Positions 42,102 to 51,528 of a DNA stretch of 60,791 nucleotides are shown here, in pieces. Origin of the DNA: Bradyrhizobium uaiense (GTDB taxonomy: Bacteria; Pseudomonadota; Alphaproteobacteria; Rhizobiales; Xanthobacteraceae). The translations under genes were made by a program, and so were the position numbers. The stretch spans positions 1-60,791 of the forward strand of contig NZ_VKHP01000019.1 in NCBI RefSeq assembly GCF_010811875.1, written 5' to 3'. The first letter of the stretch is position 1. Each line of letters starts with the position of its first letter. The notes under the pieces are model-generated. The model was not told the DNA's origin. It was given only the letters and a program-made list of their open reading frames with translations, and did not search any database.

Positions 42102-45100
42102 TGACGGACACACGGTCTCCAGGGCAACGCAATCGCGGCTCGCTGTCGGTCGTCCGCCCCGCGGTGCTGGGTGCGGAAGGCGCGTTCGAGACCTTCATCA
42201 CCATCACATCAGACGGTTCGGTCAACGCCTATAACGGTCACGTCGATCTCGGCACCGGCATCCGCACCGCGCTCGGACAGATCGTCGCCGAAGAGCTCGA
42301 CGTCTCCTTTGCCCGCGTCGTCGTCATTCTCGGCGACACCGCCGTGGTGCCGAACCAGGGCCCGACGATCGCGAGCGAGACCATCCAGATCACCGCCGTC
42401 CCCCTGCGCAAGGCCGCGGCGCAGGCGCGGCACTTCTTGCTCACACGCGCGGCTGAGCGGCTCGAATTGCCAGCTCACGAACTCACGATCGAGGACGGCC
42501 TGATCCGCGGACACGACAACCGCAGCATCAGCTATGGCGAGCTGATCGCGGACGAGACCATCCGGCTCGAACTCGCCGACGATGTTCCGGTCAAGGACGT
42601 CAGCGCCTATTCCGTCGTCGGCAAGTCGATGCCACGCGTCGACCTGCCGGCGAAGGCCACCGGCGAGCTGGTCTACGTCCATGATGTGCGCGTGCACGGC
42701 ATGCTGCACGGCCGCGTCGTCCGTCCACCCTATGCCGGCGTCGATACCGGCCCGTTCGTCGGCACCAGCCTGATCGCGGTCGATGAAGCCTCGGTGCGGG
42801 ATATCCCAGGGCTCGTCGCGGTGGTGCGGATCGGCGATTTCGTCGGCGTCGTCGCCGAGCGCGAGGAGAACGCGATCAAGGCCGCGGCGCAGCTCAAGTT
42901 GAGCTGGAAGCCGGGACCGGCGTTGACCGATCTCTCCGACATCGAGCAGGCGCTGCGCGCCAATCCTTCGACGCCGCGCCAGCTGATCGACAAGGGCGAT
43001 GTCGATGCCGCACTCAAGGCGGCCGCGAAGCCGATGCAACGGACCTATCTCTGGCCCTACCAGATGCACGGCTCGATCGGGCCGTCCTGCGCGGTTGCCG
43101 ATTATAGCGAAAGCGCTATCCGCGTCTGGTCCGGCACCCAAAACCCGCACATCCTGCGCGGCGATCTGGCCCTTTTGATCCAGCGGCCGGAATCCGAGAT
43201 CGACGTGATCCGGATGGAGGCCGCCGGCTGCTACGGCCGCAACTGCGGCGACGACGTCTCCGCCGATGCGCTGCTGCTGTCGCGCGCGGTCGGCCGCCCC
43301 GTGCGTGTGCAACTCACCCGCGAGCAGGAACATGCCTGGGAGCCGAAGGGCACCGCGCAGCTGATGGACGTCAATGGCGGGCTCAATGCCGACGGCAGCG
43401 TCGCCGGCTACGATTTTTCCACGCGCTATCCCTCGAACGGCGCGCCGACACTGGCGCTGCTGCTCACCGGACGGATCGCGCCTGAAGCGGCCGTGTTCGA
43501 GATGGGCGATCGCACCGCGATCCCGCCTTACGACTACGACAACATGCGCGTGGTCGCCAACGACATGCCGCCGATCGTGCGTGCGTCCTGGTTTCGTGGC
43601 GTTTCAGCGCTGCCCAATACTTTCGCGCATGAATCCTATATCGACGAGCTCGCCGCCGAGGCCGAGGTCGATCCGATCGAGTACCGGCTGCGCTATTTGA
43701 AGGACAAGCGCGCGATCGACCTCGTCAACGCCGTCGCCGAGCGCGCCGGCTGGACGCCGCGCCCGGTGTGGAAAGAGCCCGAGGCGGAAGGCGACATCGT
43801 GCGCGGCCGCGGCTTTGCTTATGCGCTCTACGTGCACAGCAAATTTCCAGGCTACGGCGCGGCATGGTCAGCCTGGATAGCCGACGTCGCGGTCAACAAG
43901 GCGACGGGCGATGTCAGCGTGACCCGCGTCGTCGCCGGCCAGGACTCCGGGCTGATGATCAATCCGGATGGCGTACGGCACCAGATCCAAGGCAACGTCA
44001 TCCAGTCGACCAGCCGCGCGTTGATGGAGGAAGTCTCCTTCGAGCGCGGCGCGGTGACGGCGCGGGAATGGGGCGCCTACCCCATCATCAAATTCCCTGA
44101 ATTGCCTGAGATCGACGTGCTGATGCTGCCGCGGCTGGACCAGCCGCCGCTCGGCGTCGGCGAGTCCGCTTCGGTGCCGAGCGCGGCCGCGATCGCCAAT
44201 GCGATCTATGATGCGACCGGGGTACGTTTCCGCGAATTGCCGTTCACGCCGGAGCGTATTTTGAAGGGTTTGCGTGGTGAGCAACCTGTCGAACCCGCCC
44301 CGCTGGCGCCGCCTGCGCAAACGGCCGACCTCAACAAATGGCCAAATCCGTTTGCAAAGCGCGGCGGCGTGCTCGCCGGCATCGCCGCGCTCTGCGCCGC
44401 GGCGATCGGAATCGGCGCGGCCGTGCTGCCCTGGCGGGCGATCGCGCCGATCGCGCGGCCTGATGCCTCGGTCTATTCCACTGCCACGATCGCACGCGGC
44501 AAGGAGCTTGCGGCGCTCGGCGCCTGCGCCGTCTGCCACACCTCGGAGTATGGCATCGCGAACGCCGGCGGCCGGCCGCTCGAGACGCCGTTCGGCACGA
44601 TCACCACGACCAACATCACGCCCGACGTCGACACCGGTATCGGCGCCTGGTCCTATCCCGCCTTCGAGCGCGCGATGCGCGAGGGCATTCATCGCGACGG
44701 GCGGCATCTCTATCCGGCGTTTCCGTACACGCATTTCGCGAGGACGTCCGATGCCGACCTGCAGGCGCTCTATGCTTATCTGATGGCGCAGGCGCCGGTG
44801 CGCGCCGAGACGCCGGCGAACGCACTCGCCTTTCCGTTCAACCTGCGGCCGCTGCTCGCCGGATGGAATGCGCTATTCCATCAGCCGCGCCCCTTCCAGC
44901 CCGATCCATCGAAGTCGGCGATCTGGAATCGCGGCGCCTATCTGATCGAAGGCCTCGGTCATTGCAGCGCCTGCCATTCGCCGCGCAATGCGCTCGGCGC
45001 CGAACGGCAAGCAGCCTATCTCGCCGGCGGCTTCGCCGAGGGCTGGGAGGCACCGGCGCTGACGTCGCTGTCGAAAGCGCCGATCCCCTGGAGCGAGGAC

Positions 45101-45643
45101 GAGCTGTACGCCTATCTGCGCACCGGCGAATCCCGCCTGCACGGCGTCGCCGCCGGGCCGATGGCGCCGGTCATCCACGAGCTAGCCGCGGTGCCTGACC
45201 AGGACATCCGAGCGATGGCGGTCTACCTCGCCTCGTTCAATGAGAGCACCGACCGATCGGCCCACGATGCGCTTGCCGCGAAGCTCGAAGCCACCACCGC
45301 CGTCAGCAGCGCCGCGTCGGCGGGCGCCCGGATCTATCAGGGCGCCTGCGCGGTCTGCCATGAGGTCGGCGGTCCGCCGCTGTTCGGCAGCCGGCCGTCG
45401 CTGGCGCTGAACAGCAATCTGCACAGCGACGCCCCCGACAACCTGATCCAGGTGATCCTGCACGGCATTGCTAGGCCGGCCGTCACCGACCTCGGCTACA
45501 TGCCGGCCTTCAAGGACAGCATGACCGACGGTCAGGTCGCCGAGCTCGCCTCCTTCCTGCGGCGGCAGTTTGCCCCGGACAAGCCGGCCTGGACCGACGT
45601 CCCCGCCACGGTCGGCCGTATACGGCAGACCATAGCGCGCTGA
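42101..45643 (+). CDS. nicB: Nicotinate hydroxylase large subunit: molybdopterin domain fused to triheme cytochrome c (NicB-like)
   Basis: The product is 1180 aa, the size of P. putida NicB. Residues about 1-740 are a xanthine-dehydrogenase-family molybdopterin domain (GHVDLGTGIRTALGQIVAEEL, AAGCYGRNCGDDVSADALLL, WFRGVSALPNTFAHESYIDELA, GVGESASVPSAAAIANA). A hydrophobic segment at about 755-778 could anchor it. Three heme c motifs follow at C809 (CAVCH), C955 (CSACH) and C1083 (CAVCH). Electrons from hydroxylation should go through these hemes to the respiratory chain. No Tat signal is visible at the N-terminus. It is coupled to nicA by a TGATG overlap. Confidence 0.88.
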   Translation: MTDTRSPGQRNRGSLSVVRPAVLGAEGAFETFITITSDGSVNAYNGHVDLGTGIRTALGQIVAEELDVSFARVVVILGDTAVVPNQGPTIASETIQITAVPLRKAAAQARHFLLTRAAERLELPAHELTIEDGLIRGHDNRSISYGELIADETIRLELADDVPVKDVSAYSVVGKSMPRVDLPAKATGELVYVHDVRVHGMLHGRVVRPPYAGVDTGPFVGTSLIAVDEASVRDIPGLVAVVRIGDFVGVVAEREENAIKAAAQLKLSWKPGPALTDLSDIEQALRANPSTPRQLIDKGDVDAALKAAAKPMQRTYLWPYQMHGSIGPSCAVADYSESAIRVWSGTQNPHILRGDLALLIQRPESEIDVIRMEAAGCYGRNCGDDVSADALLLSRAVGRPVRVQLTREQEHAWEPKGTAQLMDVNGGLNADGSVAGYDFSTRYPSNGAPTLALLLTGRIAPEAAVFEMGDRTAIPPYDYDNMRVVANDMPPIVRASWFRGVSALPNTFAHESYIDELAAEAEVDPIEYRLRYLKDKRAIDLVNAVAERAGWTPRPVWKEPEAEGDIVRGRGFAYALYVHSKFPGYGAAWSAWIADVAVNKATGDVSVTRVVAGQDSGLMINPDGVRHQIQGNVIQSTSRALMEEVSFERGAVTAREWGAYPIIKFPELPEIDVLMLPRLDQPPLGVGESASVPSAAAIANAIYDATGVRFRELPFTPERILKGLRGEQPVEPAPLAPPAQTADLNKWPNPFAKRGGVLAGIAALCAAAIGIGAAVLPWRAIAPIARPDASVYSTATIARGKELAALGACAVCHTSEYGIANAGGRPLETPFGTITTTNITPDVDTGIGAWSYPAFERAMREGIHRDGRHLYPAFPYTHFARTSDADLQALYAYLMAQAPVRAETPANALAFPFNLRPLLAGWNALFHQPRPFQPDPSKSAIWNRGAYLIEGLGHCSACHSPRNALGAERQAAYLAGGFAEGWEAPALTSLSKAPIPWSEDELYAYLRTGESRLHGVAAGPMAPVIHELAAVPDQDIRAMAVYLASFNESTDRSAHDALAAKLEATTAVSSAASAGARIYQGACAVCHEVGGPPLFGSRPSLALNSNLHSDAPDNLIQVILHGIARPAVTDLGYMPAFKDSMTDGQVAELASFLRRQFAPDKPAWTDVPATVGRIRQTIAR

Positions 45644-45704
45644 CCTGCCATGTTCCGCCCGATACCCACTGGGCGGGCGCCACGGGGCAGGCTAAGGTTC
45701 CCGC

Positions 45705-47009
45705 ATGACCGTGACAGATATCGCGACCCGGACCTACAACCACGGCTGGCGGCTCGACCCGATCGTGCGCAGCCTGCTGGACACCGATTTCTACAAGCTG
45801 TTGATGCAGCAGATGATCCGGGAAAGCTATCCGGACACGCGCACCACCTTTTCGGTGATCAACCGCTCGACCCATATCCGGCTCGCCGAGGTCATTGACG
45901 AGGGCGAGCTGCGCGCCCAGCTCGACCACGCCCGCACCATCCGCTTCAGCAAGAAGGAACTGATCTGGCTCGCCGGTAACACGTTCTACGGCAAGACCCA
46001 GATGTTCTCGCCGGATTTCATCAACTGGCTCTCGACCTTCCGCCTGCCCGAATACGAGCTGCACAAGGTCGACGGCCAGTATGAGCTGCATTTCCACGGG
46101 CCGTGGACCCACACCACGATGTGGGAGATCCCGGCGCTCGCGATCCTCAACGAGCTGCGCTCGCGCGCGGCGACCAAGGCTTACGGCCGCTTCGCGCTCG
46201 ATGTGCTCTACGCCCGCGCCAAGGCCAAGCTGTGGGCCAAGGTCGAGCGGCTACGCAAGCTGGACGGATTGCGGCTATCCGATTTCGGCACACGGCGCCG
46301 CCACGGCTTCCTCTGGCAACGCTGGTGCGTCGAGGCGGTGAAGGAAGGTCTCGGCCCCTCCTTCACCGGAACGTCGAACGTGCTGCTCGCGATGGACAAC
46401 GACCTCGAGGCGATCGGCACCAACGCGCACGAACTGCCGATGGTGGCCGCCGCGCTCGCCAACGACGACCAGGAGCTGCGCTGGGCACCCTATCGCATCC
46501 TCGACCAATGGCGCCACGCCTATGGCGGCAACCTGCTGATCGCGCTGCCCGACGCGTTCGGCACCAAGCCATTCCTGCGCGACGCGCCCGACTGGGTCGC
46601 CGACTGGACCGGCTTTCGTCCCGACAGCGCGCCGCCGATCACCGCCGGCGAAGACATCATCAAATGGTGGAAGCAGAAGGGCCGCGATCCCAAGGAGAAG
46701 CTTTTGGTATTCTCCGACGCGATGGATGTCGGCTCGATCGAGGACACATTCCACCACTTCAAGGGACGCGTGCGCGTCAGCTTCGGCTGGGGCACCAACC
46801 TCACCAACGACTTCGTCGGCTGCGCGCCCGACGGCACCGCCGCGCTCGATCCGATCTCGATCGTCTGCAAGGTGACGTCGGTCGACGGTCGACCGGCCGT
46901 GAAGCTCTCCGATAATCCGGAGAAGGCGACCGGCATCCCATCCGAGGTCGAGCGCTATTTGCGCGTGTTCGGCAATGTCGGCCGTGTTCGCACCGCAGTT
47001 CACGTCTAG
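45705..47009 (+). CDS. pncB: Nicotinate phosphoribosyltransferase
   Basis: The product is 434 aa, normal for bacterial PncB. It has [17 protein letters not shown] near the N-terminus, [15 protein letters not shown] in the middle, [27 protein letters not shown] around the catalytic histidine, and [34 protein letters not shown] toward the C-terminus. The enzyme makes nicotinate mononucleotide for NAD. It starts 61 bp after nicB in the same direction, so salvage and degradation of nicotinate sit side by side. AAGG is a modest ribosome-binding site. Confidence 0.92.
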   Translation: MTVTDIATRTYNHGWRLDPIVRSLLDTDFYKLLMQQMIRESYPDTRTTFSVINRSTHIRLAEVIDEGELRAQLDHARTIRFSKKELIWLAGNTFYGKTQMFSPDFINWLSTFRLPEYELHKVDGQYELHFHGPWTHTTMWEIPALAILNELRSRAATKAYGRFALDVLYARAKAKLWAKVERLRKLDGLRLSDFGTRRRHGFLWQRWCVEAVKEGLGPSFTGTSNVLLAMDNDLEAIGTNAHELPMVAAALANDDQELRWAPYRILDQWRHAYGGNLLIALPDAFGTKPFLRDAPDWVADWTGFRPDSAPPITAGEDIIKWWKQKGRDPKEKLLVFSDAMDVGSIEDTFHHFKGRVRVSFGWGTNLTNDFVGCAPDGTAALDPISIVCKVTSVDGRPAVKLSDNPEKATGIPSEVERYLRVFGNVGRVRTAVHV

Positions 47010-47054
47010 ATCTTCGGACTCAACCTTTTCATCGACTGACCTGACGAGTTTCGC

Positions 47055-48350
47055 ATGCCCGCACCCAAGCCGCCTGCCTTCGAAACCCTGAGCCTGCACG
47101 CCGGCCAGCGTCCCGATCCCACAACCGGCGCGCGCGCGGTTCCGATCTACCAGACCACGTCCTACGTGTTCCAGGACGCCGACCACGCCGCGGCGCTGTT
47201 CAACCTCGAACGCGCCGGCCACATCTACACGCGCATCTCCAATCCGACGACCGCGGTGCTGGAAGAACGGATCGCCGCGCTTGAATGCGGCGTCGGCGCG
47301 ATCTGCACCGCCAGCGGCATGGCCGCGATGCATCTTGCGATCGCAACGCTGCTCAATGCCGGCGACCATATCGTCGCCTCCGCCTCGCTCTATGGCGGCA
47401 CCATCAATTTGCTCGCGCATACGCTGCCGCGGTTCGGCATCACCACGACCTTCGTCAAGCCGCGCGCGCTCGACGAATTCCGTGCCGCGATCAAGCCGAA
47501 CACCCGCCTCGTGATCGGCGAGACCATCGGCAATCCCGGCCTCGAGGTGCTAGACATCCCGGCCGTAGCGCAGATCGCGCATGATGCGAAGATTCCGCTC
47601 CTGATCGACAATACGTTCGCGACACCCTATCTCAGCCAGCCGATCGAGCTCGGCGCCGACATCACGATGAACTCGGCGACCAAGTGGTTGGGCGGCCACG
47701 GCATCGCGATCGGTGGCGTCATCGTCGACGGTGGCCGGTTCGACTGGCGCGCCTCCGGCAAATTCCCGCAGCTTACCGAGCCCTATGCCGGCTATCACGG
47801 CATCGTCTTCGACGAGCAGTTCGGCAAGGCCGCCTTCATCATGCGCGGCCGCACCGAAGGCCTGCGCGATTTCGGCGCCTGCCTGTCGCCGACCAACGCG
47901 TTCCAGCTGTTGCAAGGCATCGAGACGCTCGGCGTCCGCATGGATCGCCACATCAGCAACACCCATGCGGTGCTGGAGGCGCTCGCCGCGAACAAGGCGG
48001 TCGACTGGGTGCTGCATCCGTCGCTGGAGACGCATCCGGACTACGCGCTGGCGAAGAAGCTGCTGCCGCGCGGCGCCGGCTCGATCATCAGCTTCGGCAT
48101 CAAGGGCGGCCGCGCCGCCGGCAAGAAGTTCATCGAGTCCCTGAAGCTGATCAGCCATCTCGCCAATGTCGGCGATGCCAAGACGCTGGTGATCCATCCT
48201 GCCAGCACCACGCATCAACAGATGGATGCCGAGCAGCTCAAGGCCGCAGGGATCGGCGAGGAGCTGGTGCGGCTGTCGGTCGGCATCGAAACCGCTGACG
48301 ATATCATCGACGATCTCGGCCAGGCGCTGCGCGCCTCGCAAAGGACTTGA
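47055..48350 (+). CDS. metY: O-acetylhomoserine aminocarboxypropyltransferase / sulfhydrylase
   Basis: The product is 431 aa, PLP fold type I, Cys/Met metabolism family. It starts with FETLSLHAGQRPDPTTGARAVPIYQTTSYVF, binds cofactor at TASGMAAMHLAI and GNPGLEVLDI, and carries the Schiff-base lysine in NSATKWLGGHG. The C-terminus VRLSVGIETADDIIDDL is typical. It makes homocysteine from O-acetylhomoserine and sulfide. It starts 45 bp after pncB and ends just before the hydrolase gene; metabolic connection to either is not evident. Confidence 0.9.
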   Translation: MPAPKPPAFETLSLHAGQRPDPTTGARAVPIYQTTSYVFQDADHAAALFNLERAGHIYTRISNPTTAVLEERIAALECGVGAICTASGMAAMHLAIATLLNAGDHIVASASLYGGTINLLAHTLPRFGITTTFVKPRALDEFRAAIKPNTRLVIGETIGNPGLEVLDIPAVAQIAHDAKIPLLIDNTFATPYLSQPIELGADITMNSATKWLGGHGIAIGGVIVDGGRFDWRASGKFPQLTEPYAGYHGIVFDEQFGKAAFIMRGRTEGLRDFGACLSPTNAFQLLQGIETLGVRMDRHISNTHAVLEALAANKAVDWVLHPSLETHPDYALAKKLLPRGAGSIISFGIKGGRAAGKKFIESLKLISHLANVGDAKTLVIHPASTTHQQMDAEQLKAAGIGEELVRLSVGIETADDIIDDLGQALRASQRT

Positions 48351-48355
48351 GCGCC

Positions 48356-49135
48356 ATGCAGCTTTCCGTCAACGGATCAGACACCTTCATCGCCACCGGC
48401 GGCAAGCCGTTCGACCCATCGCTGCCCGCTGTGGTGATGATCCACGGCGCCGGCTTCGATTCCTCGACCTGGGCGCTGCACAGCCGCTGGTTCGCCCATC
48501 ACGGCTATTCCGTGCTGGCACCTGATCTGCCCGGCCATGGCCGCTCCGCCGGCAAGCCGCTCGCAACGATTGCCGAGATGGCCGACTGGATCGCGGCGCT
48601 GATCACCGCCGCCGGTGCAGCCAAGGCCCGGCTGATCGGCCATTCGATGGGCTCGCTGATCGCGATCGAGACCTCGGCGCGGCATCCCGACAAGGTCTCC
48701 GGGCTCGCGCTGATCGGCACCGCCGCGACCATGACGGTCGGCCCTGATCTCCTGAAGGCCGCCGAAGCCAATGACGTCGCCGCGATCGACATGGTCTCGA
48801 TCTGGGGCCTCGGCTTCAAGGCCGAGCTTGGCGGCAGCCTCGCGCCGGGCCTGTGGATGCACCAGGGCGCGCAGCGTGTGCTGCAGGAGGCAAAGCCCGG
48901 TGTGCTGTACAACGACCTCAACGCCTGCAACGCCTATCAGAACGGGTTGACCGCCGCCGCCGCGGTCAAGGTGCCCGCGACCTTCGTCCTCGGCGAGCGC
49001 GACATGATGACCCCGGCCAAGGCGGGAAAGGCTCTTGCCGCCGCGACGCCGAACGCGCGCGTCGTGATGCTGCCGGGCGCCGGCCACATGATGATGGTCG
49101 AGCAGCCCGACGAGCTGCTGGCGGCGCTGCTGTAG
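48356..49135 (+). CDS. Alpha/beta-fold hydrolase
   Basis: The product is 259 aa. The oxyanion strand is VMIHGAGFDSSTWALHSRWFAHHGY, the nucleophile elbow GHSMGS, and the C-terminal acid and base lie in LGERDMMTPAKAGKALA and LPGAGHMMMVEQP. It should hydrolyse an ester, lactone or similar small substrate in the cytosol. ATG 48356 lies 5 nt after the metY stop, so they are likely cotranscribed. The last 54 bp of this gene recur at 49844-49897. Confidence 0.85.
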   Translation: MQLSVNGSDTFIATGGKPFDPSLPAVVMIHGAGFDSSTWALHSRWFAHHGYSVLAPDLPGHGRSAGKPLATIAEMADWIAALITAAGAAKARLIGHSMGSLIAIETSARHPDKVSGLALIGTAATMTVGPDLLKAAEANDVAAIDMVSIWGLGFKAELGGSLAPGLWMHQGAQRVLQEAKPGVLYNDLNACNAYQNGLTAAAAVKVPATFVLGERDMMTPAKAGKALAAATPNARVVMLPGAGHMMMVEQPDELLAALL

Positions 49136-49378
49136 CAGCGTACGCCGGCTCCGCTTCCCGCCATCCCAAAATATCGAAAACAACCCCATGCAAAGGAGCA
49201 GACCGGCCGCCGTCACTCGGACAAGCAACTTGACACGTCGGGCAACTCAGCGATATCTTCTATTATTCCGAATTTTTGCGACAAGTCCGAGAGCGGCCTG
49301 ACGCGGAGATTCACGCCAGCCAAGGGCGAATGAGCTTGCTTTGAGTCCTTTTGCACTCTCAGGCGAGGAGGCCGATGC
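49136..49378. other. Intergenic DNA, left part of a 0.7-kb inserted segment
   Basis: These 243 bp follow the hydrolase stop. They are more A/T-rich than the flanks and contain no ORF I trust or obvious palindrome. The promoter of the small secreted protein gene should lie here. The segment ends where the 3' copy of the hydrolase gene end begins (49844), so it appears to be foreign to the ancestral locus. Confidence 0.45.
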
Positions 49379-49657
49379 ATGATGAAGATGGTGACTGTCG
49401 CATGCGCTCTCGGAGCGGCCCTGGTGCTGTGTACCCTCGGGACGTCCGGTGCTGAAGCCCGGGCGCGCAAGGCACAGATCGTTCATGAACGAACGAGGGT
49501 CGTGATCCCGACGCCCGTGATAACGCCGACCCCGTGGGATTATTACATCGTTCCACGATATCGCTATCGCCCTGAAGACGACCGGGTCGATCCATATGGG
49601 CCGCCCCTAGTGTCGTCTTGGGACCTCTATGAGGGGTGGCGGTGGCCATACTGGTAG
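49379..49657 (+). CDS. Small secreted protein of unknown function
   Basis: The product is 92 aa (or 91 from the second ATG). A signal peptide (VTVACALGAALVLCTLGTSGAEA) precedes a basic, Pro/Tyr-rich mature part (TPVITPTPWDYYIVPRYRYRPEDDRVDPYGPP and a Trp-rich end). GAGGAGG gives a strong ribosome-binding site. Such short secreted proteins are common in rhizobia, but I recognise no domain. It lies inside the 0.7-kb inserted segment. Confidence 0.6.
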   Translation: MMKMVTVACALGAALVLCTLGTSGAEARARKAQIVHERTRVVIPTPVITPTPWDYYIVPRYRYRPEDDRVDPYGPPLVSSWDLYEGWRWPYW

Positions 49658-49749
49658 TGAAAAGCGATCACGCCAAACAGATCGCATTCCGGGAAAAGTG
49701 GTGATCGTTCCCTGACGGACGCGGCGGTAGCGGCTTCAGGCCAACAGCG

Positions 49750-49838
49750 AGCGTAGCCCGGATGAGCGAAGCGACATACGGGGGCCGGCAGTAGATCGCG
49801 ACATCAATCCCGCATATCGCTTCGCTCATCCGGGCTAC
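49750..49838. repeat. Long inverted repeat, family 4
   Basis: GCGTAGCCCGGATGAGCGAA and its counterpart TTCGCTCATCCGGGCTAC, with GCGACATACGGG opposite CCCGCATATCGC, form arms of about 30 bp around a 28-bp centre. This is a common REP-like element in Bradyrhizobium-type genomes. It ends 5 bp before the duplicated hydrolase gene end at 49844, so it may mark a recombination point. Confidence 0.75.
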
Positions 49839-49843
49839 TTGCT

Positions 49844-49897
49844 GGCCACATGATGATGGTCGAGCAGCCCGACGAGTTGCTGGCGGCGCTGCAGTAG
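49844..49897 (+). pseudogene. Duplicate of the last 18 codons of the alpha/beta hydrolase gene
   Basis: These 54 bp match 49082-49135 at 52 positions, including the stop codon; the two differences are a synonymous C-to-T and a change in the final sense codon (CTG to CAG). The reading frame continues GHMMMVEQPDELLAAL. No hydrolase gene precedes it, so it is a stranded gene end that records an insertion or duplication. Confidence 0.9.
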
Positions 49898-49956
49898 GGC
49901 TACCGCAAACTTGTCCTTCCCTTCTCCCCTTGTGGGAGAAGGTGGCGCGCAGCGCC

Positions 49957-50127
49957 GGATGAGGGGTTCTCTCCGCAGATGAGTTCGTGGAAAGAGACCC
50001 CTCACCCCGCTTCGCTGCGCGAAGCGACCCTCTCCCACAGGGGAAGAGGGTGCATCTCGCGCGGAAAAATTCGTGCTTACTGCTTCGCCGGCTTCCTTCC
50101 GATCGGATGGATCTCGATCACGCGCAG
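49957..50127 (-). pseudogene. Duplicate of an intergenic repeat plus the last 16 codons of the HtrA-like protease gene
   Basis: The stretch repeats 53938-54096 with few changes. Its right end, read on the minus strand, encodes LRVIEIHPIGRKPAKQ and a TAA stop; the intact protease at 54046-55068 ends LRAIDIHPIGRKPAKQ with TGA. The stop of the DASS carrier gene begins at the next base (50128). The segment between the copies is therefore an insertion. Confidence 0.88.
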
Positions 50128-51528
50128 TCACGTGACCAGCAGGATCCAGGGAGTTCCGATTACAAGGAACACGACGAGAAAGAGGAGCGTCACAAGCAGG
50201 CCAAGCCGATAGAGCTCCGGTTGTGTGAGGTAACCGCTGCTTACGAAGATGACGTTCTGGCTGCCACCTTGGGGCGTAATGACCGAGAAGTAACTGCTTG
50301 CAAACAGCAGAGCAAACGCCATCAACGGTGCGGGCACGCCTCCTCTGATGCCGACGTCAACAAAGACGCCGAGCAAAGCCAGCACCTGTGAAGTCTGACT
50401 GACAAACATGTAGTGAATTAGCACATACAGTGCGACCAGTATGACGTAGGTCATCTGCCACGAAAGGCCGACTATGTAGGACGCCAGCCGCTGGCCGACG
50501 TAACCCATAAACCCGAGTTCGTTGAGTTGCCCGCTCAAGGCAAACAGCACGGCAAGCCACAGAAACGTTTCGAGGGCCTCTCCGTGTTCTGCAATGTCTC
50601 TCAATCCTATGACATTTGACATGAGCAGCATACCGAGGCCAGCGAAAGCGACGCTGGTCGAATTCAGCTGCAACGAATCGCCAAATACCCAACCCAGGAT
50701 CATGAATGCGAAGATTCCGGCCGTGATCCATTCATCGCGCTTGAGCGGACCAAGCGCCGCAAGCTCCTTCCGGGCAGCAACGGGTGCGTCGGGTGTTTGC
50801 CCAATCCCTGGCGGGAAAATGCGCGCCACAAGCCAGGGAAGCAGCAAGAGCGCAATCAGTGCAGGCACTGCGGCCACGACCAGCCACTTGCCGAAGCCGA
50901 TTTCTACCCCGAACCCCTTGACTATCTGGACCCCTAGCGGGTTGGCCGAGGTGGCGGTCATCCAAAGCGCAGACGAAACCGACAAGCTCGCCATCCCGCA
51001 GAACATGAGATAGCCGCCCAGTCTACGACCCTCGGGCTCCTCCGGTCGCGAACCGGACCCGCTGGCGACCGACAGCACTATCGGGAACAGAACACCACCT
51101 CGCGCCGTGTTGCTGGGAAAACCCGGAGCAATGATGGCGTCCGTTATGACGATACTGTAGGCAAGCCCAAGAGACGATTTGCCGAACAGACCGACCATGA
51201 ACAGGCTGATCCGCCGCCCCAAGCCCGACTTCACCACGGCCAGTGCGACCAGGAAGGCAATCACGACCAGCAACACACTGGCGTTGGCGAAACCCGCAAA
51301 GGCCTTCGCCGGCGAAATGGTGCCGGTCAGGACCACCGCCGCGACAGCGAGCAGCGCGGATGGGAGCAACGGAAAAGAGCCGATCAGGACCGATGCGATC
51401 GCCGATGCAAACACGGCGAACAGGTGCCAGGCGGGCGGGGTCAATCCAGCCGGAACGGGTGTCAGCCAGATGCCGATCGCCAGCATGAACGGCAACGCCG
51501 GCTTCAGGAATGTGAGGGGGCGTTTCAT
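50128..51528 (-). CDS. DASS/SLC13-type (divalent anion:sodium symporter) carrier
   Basis: The product is 466 aa with about eleven hydrophobic segments. Typical parts are FLVALAVVKSGLGRRISLFMVGLFGKSSLGLAYSIVITDAIIAPGFPSNTARGG (the SNT motif), MASLSVSSALWMTATSANPLGVQI and, in the second half, LNSTSVAFAGLGMLLMSN and VITPQGGSQNVIFVSSGYL (second, degenerate anion/Na site). The family imports dicarboxylates, tartrate or sulfate. Its stop lies exactly at the edge of the duplicated protease fragment. It overlaps the upstream unknown gene by 4 bp. Confidence 0.85.
   Translation of the reverse strand: MKRPLTFLKPALPFMLAIGIWLTPVPAGLTPPAWHLFAVFASAIASVLIGSFPLLPSALLAVAAVVLTGTISPAKAFAGFANASVLLVVIAFLVALAVVKSGLGRRISLFMVGLFGKSSLGLAYSIVITDAIIAPGFPSNTARGGVLFPIVLSVASGSGSRPEEPEGRRLGGYLMFCGMASLSVSSALWMTATSANPLGVQIVKGFGVEIGFGKWLVVAAVPALIALLLLPWLVARIFPPGIGQTPDAPVAARKELAALGPLKRDEWITAGIFAFMILGWVFGDSLQLNSTSVAFAGLGMLLMSNVIGLRDIAEHGEALETFLWLAVLFALSGQLNELGFMGYVGQRLASYIVGLSWQMTYVILVALYVLIHYMFVSQTSQVLALLGVFVDVGIRGGVPAPLMAFALLFASSYFSVITPQGGSQNVIFVSSGYLTQPELYRLGLLVTLLFLVVFLVIGTPWILLVT

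Noticed and set aside
41634..45643. NicAB-like enzyme as a generic isoquinoline or aldehyde oxidoreductase
   Set aside because: Possible on domain content alone, but the triheme architecture equals NicB, and the operator and neighbours point to nicotinate.
30791..47009. Aerobic maleamate-type nicotinate pathway
   Set aside because: No NicC-like FAD monooxygenase, NicX dioxygenase, NicD, NicE or NicF is present, while reductase and enamidase are.
49136..50127. Insertion by a classical IS element
   Set aside because: The flanking duplications are 54 and about 160-170 bp and include gene ends; no transposase or terminal inverted repeats were found.
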